A stretch of DNA of 64,000 bases. Source: Candidatus Zixiibacteriota bacterium. GTDB lineage: Bacteria; Zixibacteria; MSB-5A5; GN15; FEB-12. Numbering within the stretch: position 1 is the first letter of the stretch; each line of letters begins with the position of its first letter. Position numbers and translations under genes: made by a program. The notes beneath the pieces are model-generated. The model saw only the letters and a program-made list of their open reading frames with translations. It searched no databases and was not told where the DNA came from. Below, piece by piece: positions 26,013 through 36,065 of the stretch. The stretch is from positions 107,979 to 171,978 of the forward strand of contig JACZXB010000002.1 of NCBI GenBank assembly GCA_022571845.1, given 5' to 3'.

Positions 26013-27125
26013 TTGGGTCAAAAGACACATCCCATTGGGTTCAGACTGGGCATAATTCGCACCTGGAACAGCCGCTGGTTCGCGCCGGGATATAAGGTTG
26101 CAGATTTACTGTACGAAGATATACTGATAAAGAAATATGTAAAACGCCGTCTGGAAAACGCCGGTATCTCAAGCGTTCAGATTGCACGCGTCCCCAAGAG
26201 AGTATCAGTAGATATTCATACTTCGCGCCCCGGAATAGTGATTGGTCGAAAAGGAGCCGAAGTTGATAAGCTTCGCGATGAGCTCAAGCTTTTGACCGGT
26301 AAAGATATTGTATTGAACATTGTAGAAGTAAGAAAGCCGGAGTTGGATGCAGCTTTAGTGGCAGACTCGATTGCCAGGCAGCTTGAAGGCCGAGTTTCGT
26401 TTCGGAGAGCTATGAAGAAGTCTCTGGCTGCTACAATGAAGATGGGAGCAGTTGGCATAAAAATTCAATGCGGCGGTCGGCTGGGAGGTGCTGAGATTGC
26501 ACGCTCAGAAAAATATCACGCCGGCAGAGTTCCTCTCCATACTCTACGTGCTGATATAGATTATTCCATCGCAACCGCTCACACAACTTACGGCTGCATA
26601 GGAGTCAAGGTATGGATTTGCCGGGGCGAAATTATGGGAAAGGGTAACTTTGTCGGCCAGCCTGAACAGCAGCGTGAAACCGAGCGACCAGGCGAGCAGC
26701 AGGCGTCACGGCACCGTCCTGAGCATCGCAGACCCAGGGGAGGTGGCGACGGCAAACGTCCTCGCGGTCGTGTCCGCAAAGCCGGAACAGGCGACCAGGC
26801 TCCCAAAGGCCGTCGTCCAGATGCGCCGTCAAAACCGACCGGGCAGAAAGCAACTATGCCGAAGAGAACAGATGCTAAGCCAGCAGGCGGCCAGGCTCCC
26901 AAAGGGCATCGTCCTGATGCGCCGTCAAGACCGACCGGGCAGAAAACAACTGTGCCGAAGAAAACCGATTCAAAGCCAGCAGCCGGCCAGGGCTCAAAAG
27001 GGCAGCGTCCAGAGGCGCCATCAAAAGCGACCGGGCAGAAGACAGCTATGCCGAAGAAAACTGATTCGAAGCCGGCAGCGGGGAAACCGGCTGCAAAGGC
27101 TAAAGATGACTCTAAAGAGAAATAA
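26013..27125 (+). CDS. rpsC: 30S ribosomal protein S3 (uS3) with repetitive C-terminal extension
   Basis: Starts at TTG 26013 ([20 protein letters not shown] follows the initiator). The KH domain ([19 protein letters not shown]) and the C-terminal S3 domain ([15 protein letters not shown]) are complete by about residue 213. About 155 further residues are rich in Lys, Pro, Gln and Arg and contain nearly three copies of a 32-residue repeat ([12 protein letters not shown]...[13 protein letters not shown]). uS3 lies at the mRNA entry channel, so the tail may project toward incoming mRNA. Normal uS3 is 210-235 residues. Confidence 0.95.
   Translation: MGQKTHPIGFRLGIIRTWNSRWFAPGYKVADLLYEDILIKKYVKRRLENAGISSVQIARVPKRVSVDIHTSRPGIVIGRKGAEVDKLRDELKLLTGKDIVLNIVEVRKPELDAALVADSIARQLEGRVSFRRAMKKSLAATMKMGAVGIKIQCGGRLGGAEIARSEKYHAGRVPLHTLRADIDYSIATAHTTYGCIGVKVWICRGEIMGKGNFVGQPEQQRETERPGEQQASRHRPEHRRPRGGGDGKRPRGRVRKAGTGDQAPKGRRPDAPSKPTGQKATMPKRTDAKPAGGQAPKGHRPDAPSRPTGQKTTVPKKTDSKPAAGQGSKGQRPEAPSKATGQKTAMPKKTDSKPAAGKPAAKAKDDSKEK
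26802..27090 (+). repeat. 96-bp tandem repeat inside rpsC (about 2.8 units)
   Basis: Direct in-frame repeats encoding AP(K/S)G.RP(D/E)[20 protein letters not shown]. Units are close at the DNA level (GCGCCGTCAAAACCGACCGG against GCGCCGTCAAGACCGACCGG), implying recent expansion. Confidence 0.8.
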
Positions 27126-27158
27126 GGAAATCAATAATATTTCCGGATTGATAAATTT

Positions 27159-27581
27159 ATGTTAATGCCAAAGAAAACAAAGTTCCGTAAAATGCAGCGC
27201 GGCCGCAGAGGCGGCAAAGCTAAAGGCGGATATAATATTGATTTTGGTGAATACGGCCTGAAAGCTCTTGAGCCTTGCTGGATGACAAATCGTCAGATTG
27301 AAGCAGCTCGCGTGGCTATGACGCGCTATATCAAACGTGGCGGTAAAATCTGGATCAGAGTGTTTCCGGATAAACCGGTAACCAAAAAACCTGCAGAGAC
27401 CAGAATGGGTAAAGGTAAAGGCGCCCCTGAATATTGGGTGGCAGTTGTTAAGCCGGGTAGAATTATGTTTGAAGTTGAAGGAGTCTCTGAAGAGCTGGCC
27501 AGAGAAGCTATGCGTCTGGCCTCCCGGAAGCTGCCGATTAAAACGAAGTTTATCCGCAGAGAAGATACGGAAGGCGTCTAG
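27159..27581 (+). CDS. rplP: 50S ribosomal protein L16 (uL16)
   Basis: A 140-residue uL16 that begins [19 protein letters not shown] and contains [39 protein letters not shown] and [28 protein letters not shown], which contact A-site tRNA. Start at ATG 27159 keeps the usual MLMPK form. Normal length. Confidence 0.98.
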   Translation: MLMPKKTKFRKMQRGRRGGKAKGGYNIDFGEYGLKALEPCWMTNRQIEAARVAMTRYIKRGGKIWIRVFPDKPVTKKPAETRMGKGKGAPEYWVAVVKPGRIMFEVEGVSEELAREAMRLASRKLPIKTKFIRREDTEGV

Positions 27582-27583
27582 TA

Positions 27584-27844
27584 GTGAATAAAGTTCCGCA
27601 ATTTAGAGAGTTGACCAGAGCAGAGCTTGAGCAGAAAAGAGCTGAGCTGATGGATGAAAAATTTAATCTGCGTATGCAGAAGTCTCTCAGGGCTCTGGAC
27701 AATCCGCTTCGCTTAAGACAAATCAGAAGAGAAGTGGCACAGGTCATAACCATACTGCGAGAGGACGAGACAAACATAAGAAAACTTGCTGAAACAACTA
27801 CTACGGTCTTAGGTGATGCCAAGACAAAGGATAAGAAGAAATAG
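27584..27844 (+). CDS. rpmC: 50S ribosomal protein L29 (uL29)
   Basis: An 86-residue helical-hairpin protein starting at GTG two bases after rplP. FRELTRAELEQKRAELMDEKFNLRMQKSLRALDNPLRLRQIRREVAQ is typical uL29. The C-terminal 20 residues (ETTTTVLGDAKTKDKKK) extend beyond the common 65-70 residue form. Confidence 0.95.
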   Translation: MNKVPQFRELTRAELEQKRAELMDEKFNLRMQKSLRALDNPLRLRQIRREVAQVITILREDETNIRKLAETTTTVLGDAKTKDKKK

Positions 27845-27862
27845 CAGATAGAGAAGATTAAG

Positions 27863-28132
27863 ATGCCAGAAAATAGCGTACATAGAAATTATAGAAAAGC
27901 CAGAGTTGGCCGGGTTATTTCCGACAAGGCCGACAAGAGCATAGTCGTCAGAGTGGACAGAAGAATGAAACATCCTCTGTATTCGAAAACTGTGGGAACA
28001 TTCTCAAAATATTATGCCCACGACGAAAAAAACGAAGCTAATATTGGCGACGTAGTAAAAATTATGGAAACCAGACCATTGTCGGCCACCAAGCGCTGGC
28101 GCTTGGTCGAAATTGTTGAGAAAGCTAAGTAA
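27863..28132 (+). CDS. rpsQ: 30S ribosomal protein S17 (uS17)
   Basis: An 89-residue OB-fold uS17: [34 protein letters not shown], then [22 protein letters not shown]. Normal length, between rpmC and rplN. Confidence 0.97.
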   Translation: MPENSVHRNYRKARVGRVISDKADKSIVVRVDRRMKHPLYSKTVGTFSKYYAHDEKNEANIGDVVKIMETRPLSATKRWRLVEIVEKAK

Positions 28133-28148
28133 AACTGGAATATTACTA

Positions 28149-28514
28149 ATGATTCAAGAATATACAATGTTGTTAGTCGCGGATAATTCGGGAGCACGGA
28201 AAGCTATGTGTTTCAGAATACTTGGCGGCAGAAAAAAAACTGCCCGAATTGGTGACATTGTGGTAGTGGCCATTAAAGAAGCTATACCCGGCGGCACCGT
28301 AAAAAAGTCAGAAGTTTGCAAAGCAGTGATTGTCAGAACCAAAGCGCCGGTTCGCAGAAAAGACGGTTCTTTGATCAGATTTTCTGACAACGCCGCAGTA
28401 ATTATAAATGACCAGCGGGAACCGCTGGGGACGCGTATTTTTGGGCCGGTAGCCAGAGAACTACGAGAAAAACAATTCATGAAAATCATATCTCTGGCCC
28501 CCGAGGTTATCTAA
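28149..28514 (+). CDS. rplN: 50S ribosomal protein L14 (uL14)
   Basis: The family N-terminus [20 protein letters not shown] places the start at ATG 28149 (121 residues); the ORF-track start at 28113 lies inside rps[25 protein letters not shown] and the C-terminal [22 protein letters not shown] complete the signature. The stop is directly followed by the rplX ATG. Confidence 0.97.
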   Translation: MIQEYTMLLVADNSGARKAMCFRILGGRKKTARIGDIVVVAIKEAIPGGTVKKSEVCKAVIVRTKAPVRRKDGSLIRFSDNAAVIINDQREPLGTRIFGPVARELREKQFMKIISLAPEVI

Positions 28515-28832
28515 ATGAGAATCAGAAGAGGCGACACCGTTTATATCCGCACTGGTGCTGATAAAGGAAAAACAGGGAAAGTTCTTAATCTTAATTTTAA
28601 GAAGCAGGCCATTATAATTGAAGGCATCAATATGCGTAAAAAACATCAGCGCCCGACCCAGAAAAATCGAAAGGGTGGAATTATCACTATTGAGGGACCA
28701 ATAAATATTAGTAATGTCGGATTATATAATCCCGCCTTAAGCGGACCGACCAAGATTTCTTCAAGAGAAATTACAGAAGGTGGCAAGACCAAAAGAATCA
28801 GGATTTGCAAAAAAACCGGTGAAGAAATATAA
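28515..28832 (+). CDS. rplX: 50S ribosomal protein L24 (uL24)
   Basis: A 105-residue KOW-domain protein ([21 protein letters not shown]) with [28 protein letters not shown]. It helps start 50S assembly. It follows rplN without a gap. Confidence 0.97.
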   Translation: MRIRRGDTVYIRTGADKGKTGKVLNLNFKKQAIIIEGINMRKKHQRPTQKNRKGGIITIEGPINISNVGLYNPALSGPTKISSREITEGGKTKRIRICKKTGEEI

Positions 28833-28837
28833 AAGCA

Positions 28838-29377
28838 ATGACTACTATATTTGAAAAATACAAGAAAGAAGTTGTACCGAAACTGATGGAAGAGTTCAAG
28901 TATTCTTCTACTATGGAAGTGCCCAAATTGACTAAAATTACGGTCAATATTGGTGTCGGCGAAGCAACTCAGACCCCCAAATCTCTGGATGCGGCAGTTG
29001 ATGATCTTTCCCGGATAACCGGACGTAAACCGCTGATAAGGCGGGCCAAAAAGAGCATTTCAAATTTTAAGCTCAGGCAGGGCATGCCCATCGGTTGCGC
29101 CGTTACACTTCGCCGTGATACTATGTACGAATTTTTTGATAGGTTGGTAAATGTTGCCATTCCCAGAATTCGTGATTTCAGAGGACTTAAGCCAACGTCC
29201 TTTGACGGCCGGGGAAACTATAATTTCGGATTGACAGAGCAACTAATCTTTCCTGAAATAGATATGGATAAAATTGATAAGGTTAGAGGGATGAATATAA
29301 CATTTACTACCACGGCAAAGACAGACGAAGAAGCCAGAAAGCTTTTGACGGAACTGGGCGTGCCGTTTAGGAAATAA
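28838..29377 (+). CDS. rplE: 50S ribosomal protein L5 (uL5)
   Basis: A 179-residue uL5, binding 5S rRNA and P-site tRNA. It contains [48 protein letters not shown] and [20 protein letters not shown] with the final [16 protein letters not shown]. Normal length. Confidence 0.98.
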   Translation: MTTIFEKYKKEVVPKLMEEFKYSSTMEVPKLTKITVNIGVGEATQTPKSLDAAVDDLSRITGRKPLIRRAKKSISNFKLRQGMPIGCAVTLRRDTMYEFFDRLVNVAIPRIRDFRGLKPTSFDGRGNYNFGLTEQLIFPEIDMDKIDKVRGMNITFTTTAKTDEEARKLLTELGVPFRK

Positions 29378-29382
29378 AAGAT

Positions 29383-29568
29383 ATGGCAAAAACTTGCTTA
29401 ATTGAAAAACAAAAGCGCAAACCGAAATTTGGTGTTCGTGCCTATAGCCGCTGTCGCAGCTGCGGCAGACCCAGAGCCTTTATGCGCCGCTTTGGACTCT
29501 GCCGGATTTGCTTTAGAGAAATGGCGCTGCTCGGAGAAATCCCCGGCGTTACAAAAGCCAGTTGGTAA
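29383..29568 (+). CDS. rpsN: 30S ribosomal protein S14 (uS14), zinc-binding short type
   Basis: A 61-residue type-Z uS14 with four zinc ligands as Cys24-x2-Cys27 and Cys40-x2-Cys43 ([18 protein letters not shown]). The zinc-free paralogue of about 100 residues is used in zinc starvation in some bacteria; it is not in this window. Confidence 0.97.
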   Translation: MAKTCLIEKQKRKPKFGVRAYSRCRSCGRPRAFMRRFGLCRICFREMALLGEIPGVTKASW

Positions 29569-29590
29569 TGAAAGACGGAGATAGTTTGAT

Positions 29591-29992
29591 ATGACAATGA
29601 CTGACCCGGTAGCGGATTTACTTACCAGAATTAGAAATGGCGCCAAAGCTAATAAAAATGCTGTTGATGTGCCGGCTTCTAATCTCAAAAGAGAGATCGT
29701 AAAAATTCTCATGAATGAGAGATACTTAAAAGACCTGGTAGAGCTCAAAGATAACAAACAGGGCATATTGCGCGTATATCTGCGCTATAGCGCCGGCGAT
29801 GTTCCCATTATCAAAGGCATCCAGCGCGTGTCACGCCCCGGATTGCGCTCTTATTTTGATTCGCAAAAAGTAAAGCAGACGATACATAACTCCCGCGGCA
29901 TGATGGTTATTTCCACTTCACAGGGGTTGATGACAAATTTTGAAGCTGCCAAAAAAGGGATAGGCGGCGAAGTACTCTTAAAGTGCTGGTAG
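29591..29992 (+). CDS. rpsH: 30S ribosomal protein S8 (uS8)
   Basis: A 133-residue uS8 beginning TDPVADLLTRIRNGAKANK, with the C-terminal SRPGLRSYFDS, RGMMVISTSQGLMTNFEAAKKGIGGEVL signature. In E. coli S8 represses the spc operon by binding mRNA near rplE; such a site was not analysed here. Confidence 0.98.
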   Translation: MTMTDPVADLLTRIRNGAKANKNAVDVPASNLKREIVKILMNERYLKDLVELKDNKQGILRVYLRYSAGDVPIIKGIQRVSRPGLRSYFDSQKVKQTIHNSRGMMVISTSQGLMTNFEAAKKGIGGEVLLKCW

Positions 29993-30007
29993 ATTGGAAC
30001 ATTTTGA

Positions 30008-30562
30008 ATGTCAAGAATTGGTAAACAGCCTATCAAACTTTCGGATAAGACAAAAGTCGATTTGAAAGACAAATTGGTTACTGTCACAGGACCTAAAGGA
30101 ACCTTGTCTTACACGACTTTACCCGGTATCTCTGTCGCTGTTGATGGCGATCAGTTGGTGGTGACACGCTCAAGTGATGAGAAAAGTCAGCGGGCTTTGC
30201 ACGGCTTAACCCGGGCTCTAATCAATAATATGGTGGTGGGTGTTAACAGCAGCTTTAAGAAAGAATTGCAAATAATAGGCGTCGGATACCGGGCAGAGTT
30301 AAAAGGCAAAATTCTGGTGCTAAACCTGGGCTATTCGCACCCGATAATTTTTAATCCGCCCGAGGGTGTAGATATAGCAGTTGATGGAAAAGCAAACAAA
30401 ATAACAGTTAGCGGAATTAGCAAAGAAATGGTCGGACAGGCTGCTGCCAAGATTCGCTCATTTAGAAAGCCGGAGCCTTACAAAGGCAAGGGCATCCGCT
30501 ACTCAGATGAATATGTGCGAACCAAAGCCGGTAAGACAGCCGGCAGCGGTGCTGCAGCTTAA
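30008..30562 (+). CDS. rplF: 50S ribosomal protein L6 (uL6)
   Basis: A 184-residue uL6 beginning MSRIGKQPIKLSDKTKVDLK, with TVTGPKGTL, the internal duplication, and the C-terminal RKPEPYKGKGIRYSDEYVRTKAGKTAG. Normal length. Confidence 0.98.
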   Translation: MSRIGKQPIKLSDKTKVDLKDKLVTVTGPKGTLSYTTLPGISVAVDGDQLVVTRSSDEKSQRALHGLTRALINNMVVGVNSSFKKELQIIGVGYRAELKGKILVLNLGYSHPIIFNPPEGVDIAVDGKANKITVSGISKEMVGQAAAKIRSFRKPEPYKGKGIRYSDEYVRTKAGKTAGSGAAA

Positions 30563-30574
30563 TTGAGATAAAAA

Positions 30575-30949
30575 ATGGCAGATAAGAACCTAGTAAAAAA
30601 TAAAAAAGCTGAGAGACGCCGCCGCCGGGTACGCGCCAAAATAAAAGGCAGCGCCGCCATTCCGCGTTTGACTGTATCCAAATCCGCGCAAAACACTTTT
30701 GCCCAGCTTATTGATGACCAGAAATGTGCTACAATCGCCTCGGCTGCTACCAACGCCAGTGCTGTTAAAAGCAAATTGAAAAAGGATCTGTCAAAAGTCG
30801 ATGCAGCTAAAATAGTCGGAGAAGAAATTGCTAAAATTGCCAGGAAAAAAGGCATTGAAAAAATAGTCTTCGACAGAAATAAATATATATATCACGGACG
30901 GATTAAAGCCGTAGCAGAAGGCGCCCGCAGTGGCGGTCTTAAATTTTAG
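30575..30949 (+). CDS. rplR: 50S ribosomal protein L18 (uL18)
   Basis: A 124-residue 5S rRNA-binding protein: RRRRVRAKIKGSAAIPRLTVSKSAQNTFAQLIDD and the C-terminal FDRNKYIYHGRIKAVAEGARSGGLKF. Normal length. Confidence 0.97.
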   Translation: MADKNLVKNKKAERRRRRVRAKIKGSAAIPRLTVSKSAQNTFAQLIDDQKCATIASAATNASAVKSKLKKDLSKVDAAKIVGEEIAKIARKKGIEKIVFDRNKYIYHGRIKAVAEGARSGGLKF

Positions 30950-30982
30950 TTTTTTAGAATGTAGAGTATTAAGAGGTAGAAT

Positions 30983-31462
30983 TTGGCCAGAAGATATGAC
31001 GCAGCAGATAGTGAATTCGTTGAAAAGGTAATTCACATAAATCGAGTTGCAAAAGTAGTCAAAGGCGGACGTCGTTTTAGTTTCGCGGCATTGGTAACGG
31101 TCGGTGACAAAAAAGGCAAAGTCGGGGTCGGACATGGTAAAGCGCCCGAAGTTGCCGAGGCTATCCGTAAAGCTACCGAAGCGGCCAAAAAAGCTATGAA
31201 GGGAGTCAGCCTGGTAGACGGCACTATACCTCATCGCATAAACGGTGCCTTCGGCGCCACCACTATCGTAATGAGACCGGCCTCACCGGGCACAGGTGTT
31301 ATTGCAGGCGGTGCGGTCAGGGCAATTCTGGAATCAGTCGGTATAAGTGATATTCTGGCAAAAGTGCTGGGGAGTCGCAATCCGTTTAACGTAGTCAAGG
31401 CTACTATGGACGGCCTCCTTAGATTGCGCACCCGTGAAGAAGAATTGAAATTTAGAGAATAA
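30983..31462 (+). CDS. rpsE: 30S ribosomal protein S5 (uS5)
   Basis: A 159-residue uS5 starting at TTG behind AAGAGGTAG. The double-stranded RNA-binding domain ([37 protein letters not shown]) and the C-terminal [43 protein letters not shown] are intact. Normal length. Confidence 0.97.
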   Translation: MARRYDAADSEFVEKVIHINRVAKVVKGGRRFSFAALVTVGDKKGKVGVGHGKAPEVAEAIRKATEAAKKAMKGVSLVDGTIPHRINGAFGATTIVMRPASPGTGVIAGGAVRAILESVGISDILAKVLGSRNPFNVVKATMDGLLRLRTREEELKFRE

Positions 31463-31477
31463 GAATAGAATCAAGCA

Positions 31478-31660
31478 ATGAAAAAGCTAAAAATAACTCA
31501 GGTTCGCAGTACAATAAAGCGGCCTAAAGAACAGAAAAGAACTATAGTCGCCCTTGGTTTGGGTAAGATTCGTAAAACTGTCATACATAACGCCACACCT
31601 CAGATTAGAGGAATGGTGCGGGCAGTAATTCACCTGATTACAGTCGAAGAGGTTAAGTAA
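31478..31660 (+). CDS. rpmD: 50S ribosomal protein L30 (uL30)
   Basis: A 60-residue uL30: [52 protein letters not shown]. Standard bacterial short form between rpsE and rplO. Confidence 0.97.
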   Translation: MKKLKITQVRSTIKRPKEQKRTIVALGLGKIRKTVIHNATPQIRGMVRAVIHLITVEEVK

Positions 31661-31664
31661 TATA

Positions 31665-32102
31665 ATGGAATTACACAATTTACGACCGGTCAAAGGCTCC
31701 AGAAAAAACCGCTGCAGGGTCGGACGAGGTACCGGCAGCGGAATTGGCAAGACGTCGGGTAGAGGAGAAAATGGCGCCGGCTCAAGAAGCGGCTGGTCCA
31801 GTCGCCCGGGCCGCGAAGGCGGACAGATGCCTCTTTACCGAAGAATTCCCAAGCGAGGATTTTTTAATATCTTCAGAGTATCCTATCAGGTTGTAAATCT
31901 GTCCGACTTATCCCGATGCGATGCCGGCGAAATAACTAAGGAAAGCTTAAAAGCTGTGGGTCTGATAAGCAAAATCAAGGAGCCCGTCAAGATTCTGGGT
32001 AACGGTGAAATCAAAAAAGCCTTGACCGTAAAAGTACAGGCTTTTTCCAAATCAGCCAAAGAAAAAATTGAAAAGGCCGGCGGTAAGGCCGAGGTAGTTT
32101 AG
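31665..32102 (+). CDS. rplO: 50S ribosomal protein L15 (uL15)
   Basis: A 145-residue uL15: [43 protein letters not shown] and the [11 protein letters not shown] motif, then [20 protein letters not shown] and [12 protein letters not shown]. The stop overlaps the GTG start of secY by one base. Confidence 0.98.
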   Translation: MELHNLRPVKGSRKNRCRVGRGTGSGIGKTSGRGENGAGSRSGWSSRPGREGGQMPLYRRIPKRGFFNIFRVSYQVVNLSDLSRCDAGEITKESLKAVGLISKIKEPVKILGNGEIKKALTVKVQAFSKSAKEKIEKAGGKAEVV

Positions 32103-33409
32103 TGTTCGAAAAATTCGCGTCCGTTTTTAAGATTGAAGAGCTACGCCGGAGAATTTTTTATACTCTGATGATTCTGGTTGTTTACCGCATCGGCGGACAT
32201 ATCCCTACTCCCGGAATTGATGGCTCAATTCTTACGGCCGCCCTGTCAGGAAACACTATTTTTGGACTGCTTGACCTTTTTGCTGGCGGAGCCTTTGCCA
32301 AAGCCACTATTTTTGCGCTGGGCATAATGCCATACATCTCAGCTTCGATTATGATGCAGCTCATGGGCGCTGTCGTCCCATATTTGCAAAGACTACAGCG
32401 CGAAGGCGAAGAAGGACGACGCAAAATCACTCAGTACACCCGCTATTTGACAGTGATGATTGCCTCCATGCAGGCTTGGGCAACCGCTATATTTTTGACC
32501 TCAATCAATATCAACGGTGTCTCGGCGGTCTTTATGGATCATATCAGTTTTATCCCCTTAACTGTGCTGACATTTACCTCCGGCTGCATTCTGATAATGT
32601 GGCTCGGCGAGAAAATTACTGAGAATGGAATCGGTAATGGAATTTCCCTTATAATATTCATTGGTATAATCGCAAGATTCCCCGAAGCGATTGTCGAAGA
32701 AATTCAGCTTATGTATTACGGAGTGCGGCCAATCTGGCTGGAGATAGTCATGGTCGTTATGATGGTACTCGTTATTGCCGCGGTAATTCTGGTGACCAGA
32801 GCACAGAGGAAAATCCCGGTTCAATACCCCAAAAAGATTGTAGGCCGAAAAGTTTTCGGCGGCACCTCTACGCACCTGCCTTTATCAGTAAACTCAGCCG
32901 GCGTAATACCGATTATCTTTGCCCAGTCAATAATGTTCCTGCCGGCGACAGTCGCACAGCTCTTTCCTGAAACAGACTGGATACAGAACATGGTTGGTGT
33001 CTGGCTGGCTCCGGGCAGCGGCGTCTATTCTTTAGTCTATGGCTTGATTATTGTATTTTTTGCATTCTTCTATACGGCCATCGTATTTAACCCGATAGAA
33101 ATCGCCGACAACATGCGTCGCAATGGCGGCTATATACCGGGCATAAGACCCGGCAGAAATACTTCCGAATATATCGAAAGAATTTTGACAAGAATCACAC
33201 TTCCTGGAGCCATATTCTTTGCAGCCATAGCTGTTTTGCCCTGGCTGCTTATATCGCGGGCGAACGTAAACTTCTTTTTTGGTGGCACCAGTGTGCTTAT
33301 CGTCGTCGGTGTCGCCCTGGATACCTTGCAGCAGATTGAATCACACCTGATGATGCGCCACTATGAAGGATTTATGAAAAAAGGTAAAATTCGCGGGAGG
33401 TCAATGTAA
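32102..33409 (+). CDS. secY: Protein translocase subunit SecY
   Basis: The 435-residue channel subunit of the Sec translocon with ten predicted membrane helices. Start is GTG overlapping the rplO stop. Signatures are YRIGGHIPTPGID near the N-terminus (plug region after it), FALGIMPYISASIMMQLMGAVVPYL, ENGIGNGISLIIFIGI, and NMRRNGGYIPGIRPGRNTSEYI. It sits in its canonical position between rplO and adk. Confidence 0.98.
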   Translation: MFEKFASVFKIEELRRRIFYTLMILVVYRIGGHIPTPGIDGSILTAALSGNTIFGLLDLFAGGAFAKATIFALGIMPYISASIMMQLMGAVVPYLQRLQREGEEGRRKITQYTRYLTVMIASMQAWATAIFLTSININGVSAVFMDHISFIPLTVLTFTSGCILIMWLGEKITENGIGNGISLIIFIGIIARFPEAIVEEIQLMYYGVRPIWLEIVMVVMMVLVIAAVILVTRAQRKIPVQYPKKIVGRKVFGGTSTHLPLSVNSAGVIPIIFAQSIMFLPATVAQLFPETDWIQNMVGVWLAPGSGVYSLVYGLIIVFFAFFYTAIVFNPIEIADNMRRNGGYIPGIRPGRNTSEYIERILTRITLPGAIFFAAIAVLPWLLISRANVNFFFGGTSVLIVVGVALDTLQQIESHLMMRHYEGFMKKGKIRGRSM

Positions 33410-33411
33410 TC

Positions 33412-34056
33412 GTGAATCTGGTATTTTTAGGTCCTCCGGGATCAGGCAAGGGAACACAGGCCTTAAGAGTGGCCAAAGAATTGAACCTGATTCATATCTC
33501 CACCGGAGATTTGCTTCGTGAGGCTGTCAAAAATCAGACCGAACTCGGCCAGCAGGCTGAAGAGTTCATGAAGAGCGGTAATCTGGTTCCCGATGAATTG
33601 ATTGTAAAATTGATAGAAGAGAAAATATCAAACGGCGATAAAGGCAACGGCATTATTCTTGATGGTTTCCCCAGAACGATTCCGCAAGCTGAAAGCCTCA
33701 AGAAAATGTTTGAGCAAAATCAGGAACATCTTGATAGCGCGGTCCTTTTAGAAGTCAGCGATGACGAAGTTGTTAAGAGACTATTGGGCCGCTGGTATTG
33801 CCCGAAGTGCAATGCCGGCTATAACTATCCCAGTAACAGGCCTCAACAAGAAGGCCTGTGTGATAACGATGGTCAAGAGCTTTTACGACGACCTGACGAT
33901 GAAGAAGCAGTCGTAAAGAACAGATTAGATGTCTACAAGAAACAGACTCAACCGATTGAAGAATTCTATCGTCAAGAGTCTATTCTAAGAGAAATCAAAG
34001 GTGAACAACAGCCGGATACAGTCTTTCAGGACATTCTGGCTGCGGTAAAAGATTGA
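33412..34056 (+). CDS. adk: Adenylate kinase
   Basis: A 214-residue kinase that equilibrates ATP, ADP and AMP. It has FLGPPGSGKGTQA (P-loop), HISTGDLLREAV, and LDGFPRTIPQAE. The LID has a Cys-x2-Cys pair (YCPKCNAGYNYP) with Cys and Asp later (GLCDNDG), the zinc-binding form. Start is GTG, 2 bases after secY. map overlaps its end by 4 bases. Confidence 0.97.
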   Translation: MNLVFLGPPGSGKGTQALRVAKELNLIHISTGDLLREAVKNQTELGQQAEEFMKSGNLVPDELIVKLIEEKISNGDKGNGIILDGFPRTIPQAESLKKMFEQNQEHLDSAVLLEVSDDEVVKRLLGRWYCPKCNAGYNYPSNRPQQEGLCDNDGQELLRRPDDEEAVVKNRLDVYKKQTQPIEEFYRQESILREIKGEQQPDTVFQDILAAVKD

Positions 34057-34799
34057 TAAATTTGAAGACCAAAAAAGAAATAGCAATAATGCGCAAAGCA
34101 GGACGAGTGGTAGCGCGTACTCTTGATATGGTAGGTGACAATATCAAGCCGGGCATTACCACCAAACAACTTGATACTCTGGTGGAAGAATTTATCTTGG
34201 CCTGTGGGGCTGTTCCGGCTTTCAAAGATTACCACGATTTTCCGGCTTCAGCTTGTATCTCTATAGACGAGGAAGTTGTTCACGGCATCCCGGGAGACAG
34301 GGTTCTTAAGGAAGGGGAGATTGTTTCGATTGATATTGGCTCTATTATCGATGGCTTCTATGGCGACGCTGCCCGGACTTATGCAGTCGGAGAAGTTTCA
34401 GAATCAAAAAAGGCTCTGATGGAATACACTAAAAAGTGCCTTAAAGCAGGCATTGACAAAGCCCGTGCCGGCAATAAAGTAGGTGCTATATCTGCGGCGG
34501 TGCAGGACAAGGCCGAATCAAACGGCTACGGTGTTGTTCGTTCATTAGTTGGTCACGGAATCGGACGCAGCATGCATGAAGAGCCGCAAGTCCCGAATTT
34601 CGGATTGCCTGATGAAGGACCGGAGCTTAAGGAAGGCATGGTTCTGGCTATTGAGCCGATGATAAATGCCGGCGGATTTGAAGTAAAAACTATGCCCGAT
34701 GGCTGGACTGTGGTAACTTCCGACGGTCAACCTTCGGCGCATTTTGAGCATACAGTAGCGATAACTTCGGGTAACCCCGAGATTTTAACGCTGAGCTAA
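34053..34799 (+). CDS. map: Methionine aminopeptidase, type I
   Basis: Removes initiator Met from nascent proteins. The 248-residue protein has the five metal ligands in order: Asp in [19 protein letters not shown], His in [18 protein letters not shown], Glu in [10 protein letters not shown], and the C-terminal Glu in [10 protein letters not shown]. The start is TTG overlapping adk, giving [18 protein letters not shown]. Confidence 0.97.
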   Translation: MINLKTKKEIAIMRKAGRVVARTLDMVGDNIKPGITTKQLDTLVEEFILACGAVPAFKDYHDFPASACISIDEEVVHGIPGDRVLKEGEIVSIDIGSIIDGFYGDAARTYAVGEVSESKKALMEYTKKCLKAGIDKARAGNKVGAISAAVQDKAESNGYGVVRSLVGHGIGRSMHEEPQVPNFGLPDEGPELKEGMVLAIEPMINAGGFEVKTMPDGWTVVTSDGQPSAHFEHTVAITSGNPEILTLS

Positions 34800-34809
34800 G
34801 AAGGAGTAT

Positions 34810-35028
34810 ATGGCCAAAGAAGAAACTATAACGGTTGAAGGAAAAGTTATAGAAACAATGGCAAATGCTATGTTTAAGGTGGAACTCGACAACGGCCATG
34901 TTGTTTTGGCTCATATATCCGGTAAAATGCGCATGCATTTTATAAAGATACTGCCGGGAGATAAAGTAACCATGGAGCTCTCTCCCTACGACTTATCCCG
35001 CGGCAGGATTACGTACAGGTACAAATAG
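34810..35028 (+). CDS. infA: Translation initiation factor IF-1
   Basis: A 72-residue S1/OB-fold protein: [72 protein letters not shown] read through in order. It blocks the A site during initiation. A perfect GGAG precedes the ATG. Confidence 0.98.
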   Translation: MAKEETITVEGKVIETMANAMFKVELDNGHVVLAHISGKMRMHFIKILPGDKVTMELSPYDLSRGRITYRYK

Positions 35029-35047
35029 GTTTTGGAGATAGATTATT

Positions 35048-35164
35048 ATGAAAGTTCGTTCAGCGCTAAAGAAACGATGTGACCACTGCAAGATTATAAA
35101 AAGGCACGGAATTTTGAGAGTTATCTGTTCGAAAAATCCAAGCCATAAGCAGCGTCAAGGTTAA
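35048..35164 (+). CDS. rpmJ: 50S ribosomal protein L36 (bL36), zinc-binding
   Basis: A 38-residue gene too short for the ORF track. It reads [20 protein letters not shown] then [18 protein letters not shown]. Zinc ligands are Cys11, Cys14, Cys27 and His33. It lies between infA and rpsM as usual, with GGAG about 12 bases before the ATG. Confidence 0.97.
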   Translation: MKVRSALKKRCDHCKIIKRHGILRVICSKNPSHKQRQG

Positions 35165-35191
35165 GGTGAAGCAGTTTTTGGGAGATAAATA

Positions 35192-35575
35192 GTGGCAAGA
35201 ATTTCAGGTGTAGATTTACCGAATGCTAAGCGTGTAATAATTGCGCTTACTTATATATTTGGTATTGGGCCTTTTCGGGCTCAGGAGATTATAAATAAAA
35301 CTAAAATAAGTCCGGACGTCCGGGTGAATAAACTGACCGATGAAGATGTTGCCAAGCTTCGCTCTGTAATCGAAAATGATTACGATGTCGAGGGTGTTCT
35401 TCGCAGTCAGACCACCATGAACATAAAGAGATTGATTGATATAGGCTCGTATCGCGGACTGCGTCACCGCAGAGGCTTGCCGTGCAGAGGGCAGCGTACA
35501 AAAACAAATGCCCGTACCCGCAAGGGACCGAGCCGTCCTATTGGCGGCATGAAAAAGAAACCCCTTAAGGGTTAA
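35192..35575 (+). CDS. rpsM: 30S ribosomal protein S13 (uS13)
   Basis: A 127-residue uS13, start [28 protein letters not shown] at the N-terminus and [30 protein letters not shown] near the C-terminus are diagnostic. It forms an intersubunit bridge in the head of the small subunit. Confidence 0.98.
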   Translation: MARISGVDLPNAKRVIIALTYIFGIGPFRAQEIINKTKISPDVRVNKLTDEDVAKLRSVIENDYDVEGVLRSQTTMNIKRLIDIGSYRGLRHRRGLPCRGQRTKTNARTRKGPSRPIGGMKKKPLKG

Positions 35576-35600
35576 ACATATATTTTAATGGAGTAGAGTT

Positions 35601-35996
35601 TTGGCAGATCCCAAGAAAAAGAAAAAATCGAAAAAGAAATCACGTGCCAGCGACCCCAATGGAGTTGCTCATGTTAAAGCTACTTTTAATAACACTATTA
35701 TTAGTATAACTAACAATAAAGGTCAGGTCCTGTCTTGGGCCAGCGCCGGTCGTGCCGGATTTAAGGGTTCGAAAAAATCCACTCCTTTTGCAGCCCAGCA
35801 AGCTGCTGCCAGTGCAGCCAAGGAAGCTATGGATATGGGACTGCGCAAAGTTGAAGTATGGGTCAAAGGACCCGGTTCCGGACGTGAGGCAGCCATACGC
35901 TCGCTTTCTGCTGCCGGATTAGAAGTTACCATGATTAGAGATGTGACCCCCATTCCACACAACGGCTGTCGTCCTCCAAAGCGACGTCGGGTGTGA
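35601..35996 (+). CDS. rpsK: 30S ribosomal protein S11 (uS11)
   Basis: A 131-residue uS11, start TTG behind GGAG. After a Lys-rich N-terminus come [70 protein letters not shown]. The next gene is rpoA; rpsD, usually between them, is absent. Confidence 0.98.
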   Translation: MADPKKKKKSKKKSRASDPNGVAHVKATFNNTIISITNNKGQVLSWASAGRAGFKGSKKSTPFAAQQAAASAAKEAMDMGLRKVEVWVKGPGSGREAAIRSLSAAGLEVTMIRDVTPIPHNGCRPPKRRRV

Positions 35997-36065
35997 TAAA
36001 ATATAATAAACGAGGGTATTAAGATTATTAATGAGACAATATCAGTTTCAGGAGGCTTTGTAAAA

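Noticed and set aside
26650-27165. 171-residue Arg-rich ORF overlapping the rpsC tail
   Set aside because: It is a shifted frame of the repetitive rpsC extension; the rpsC frame continues unbroken from the uS3 core, so this is a shadow.
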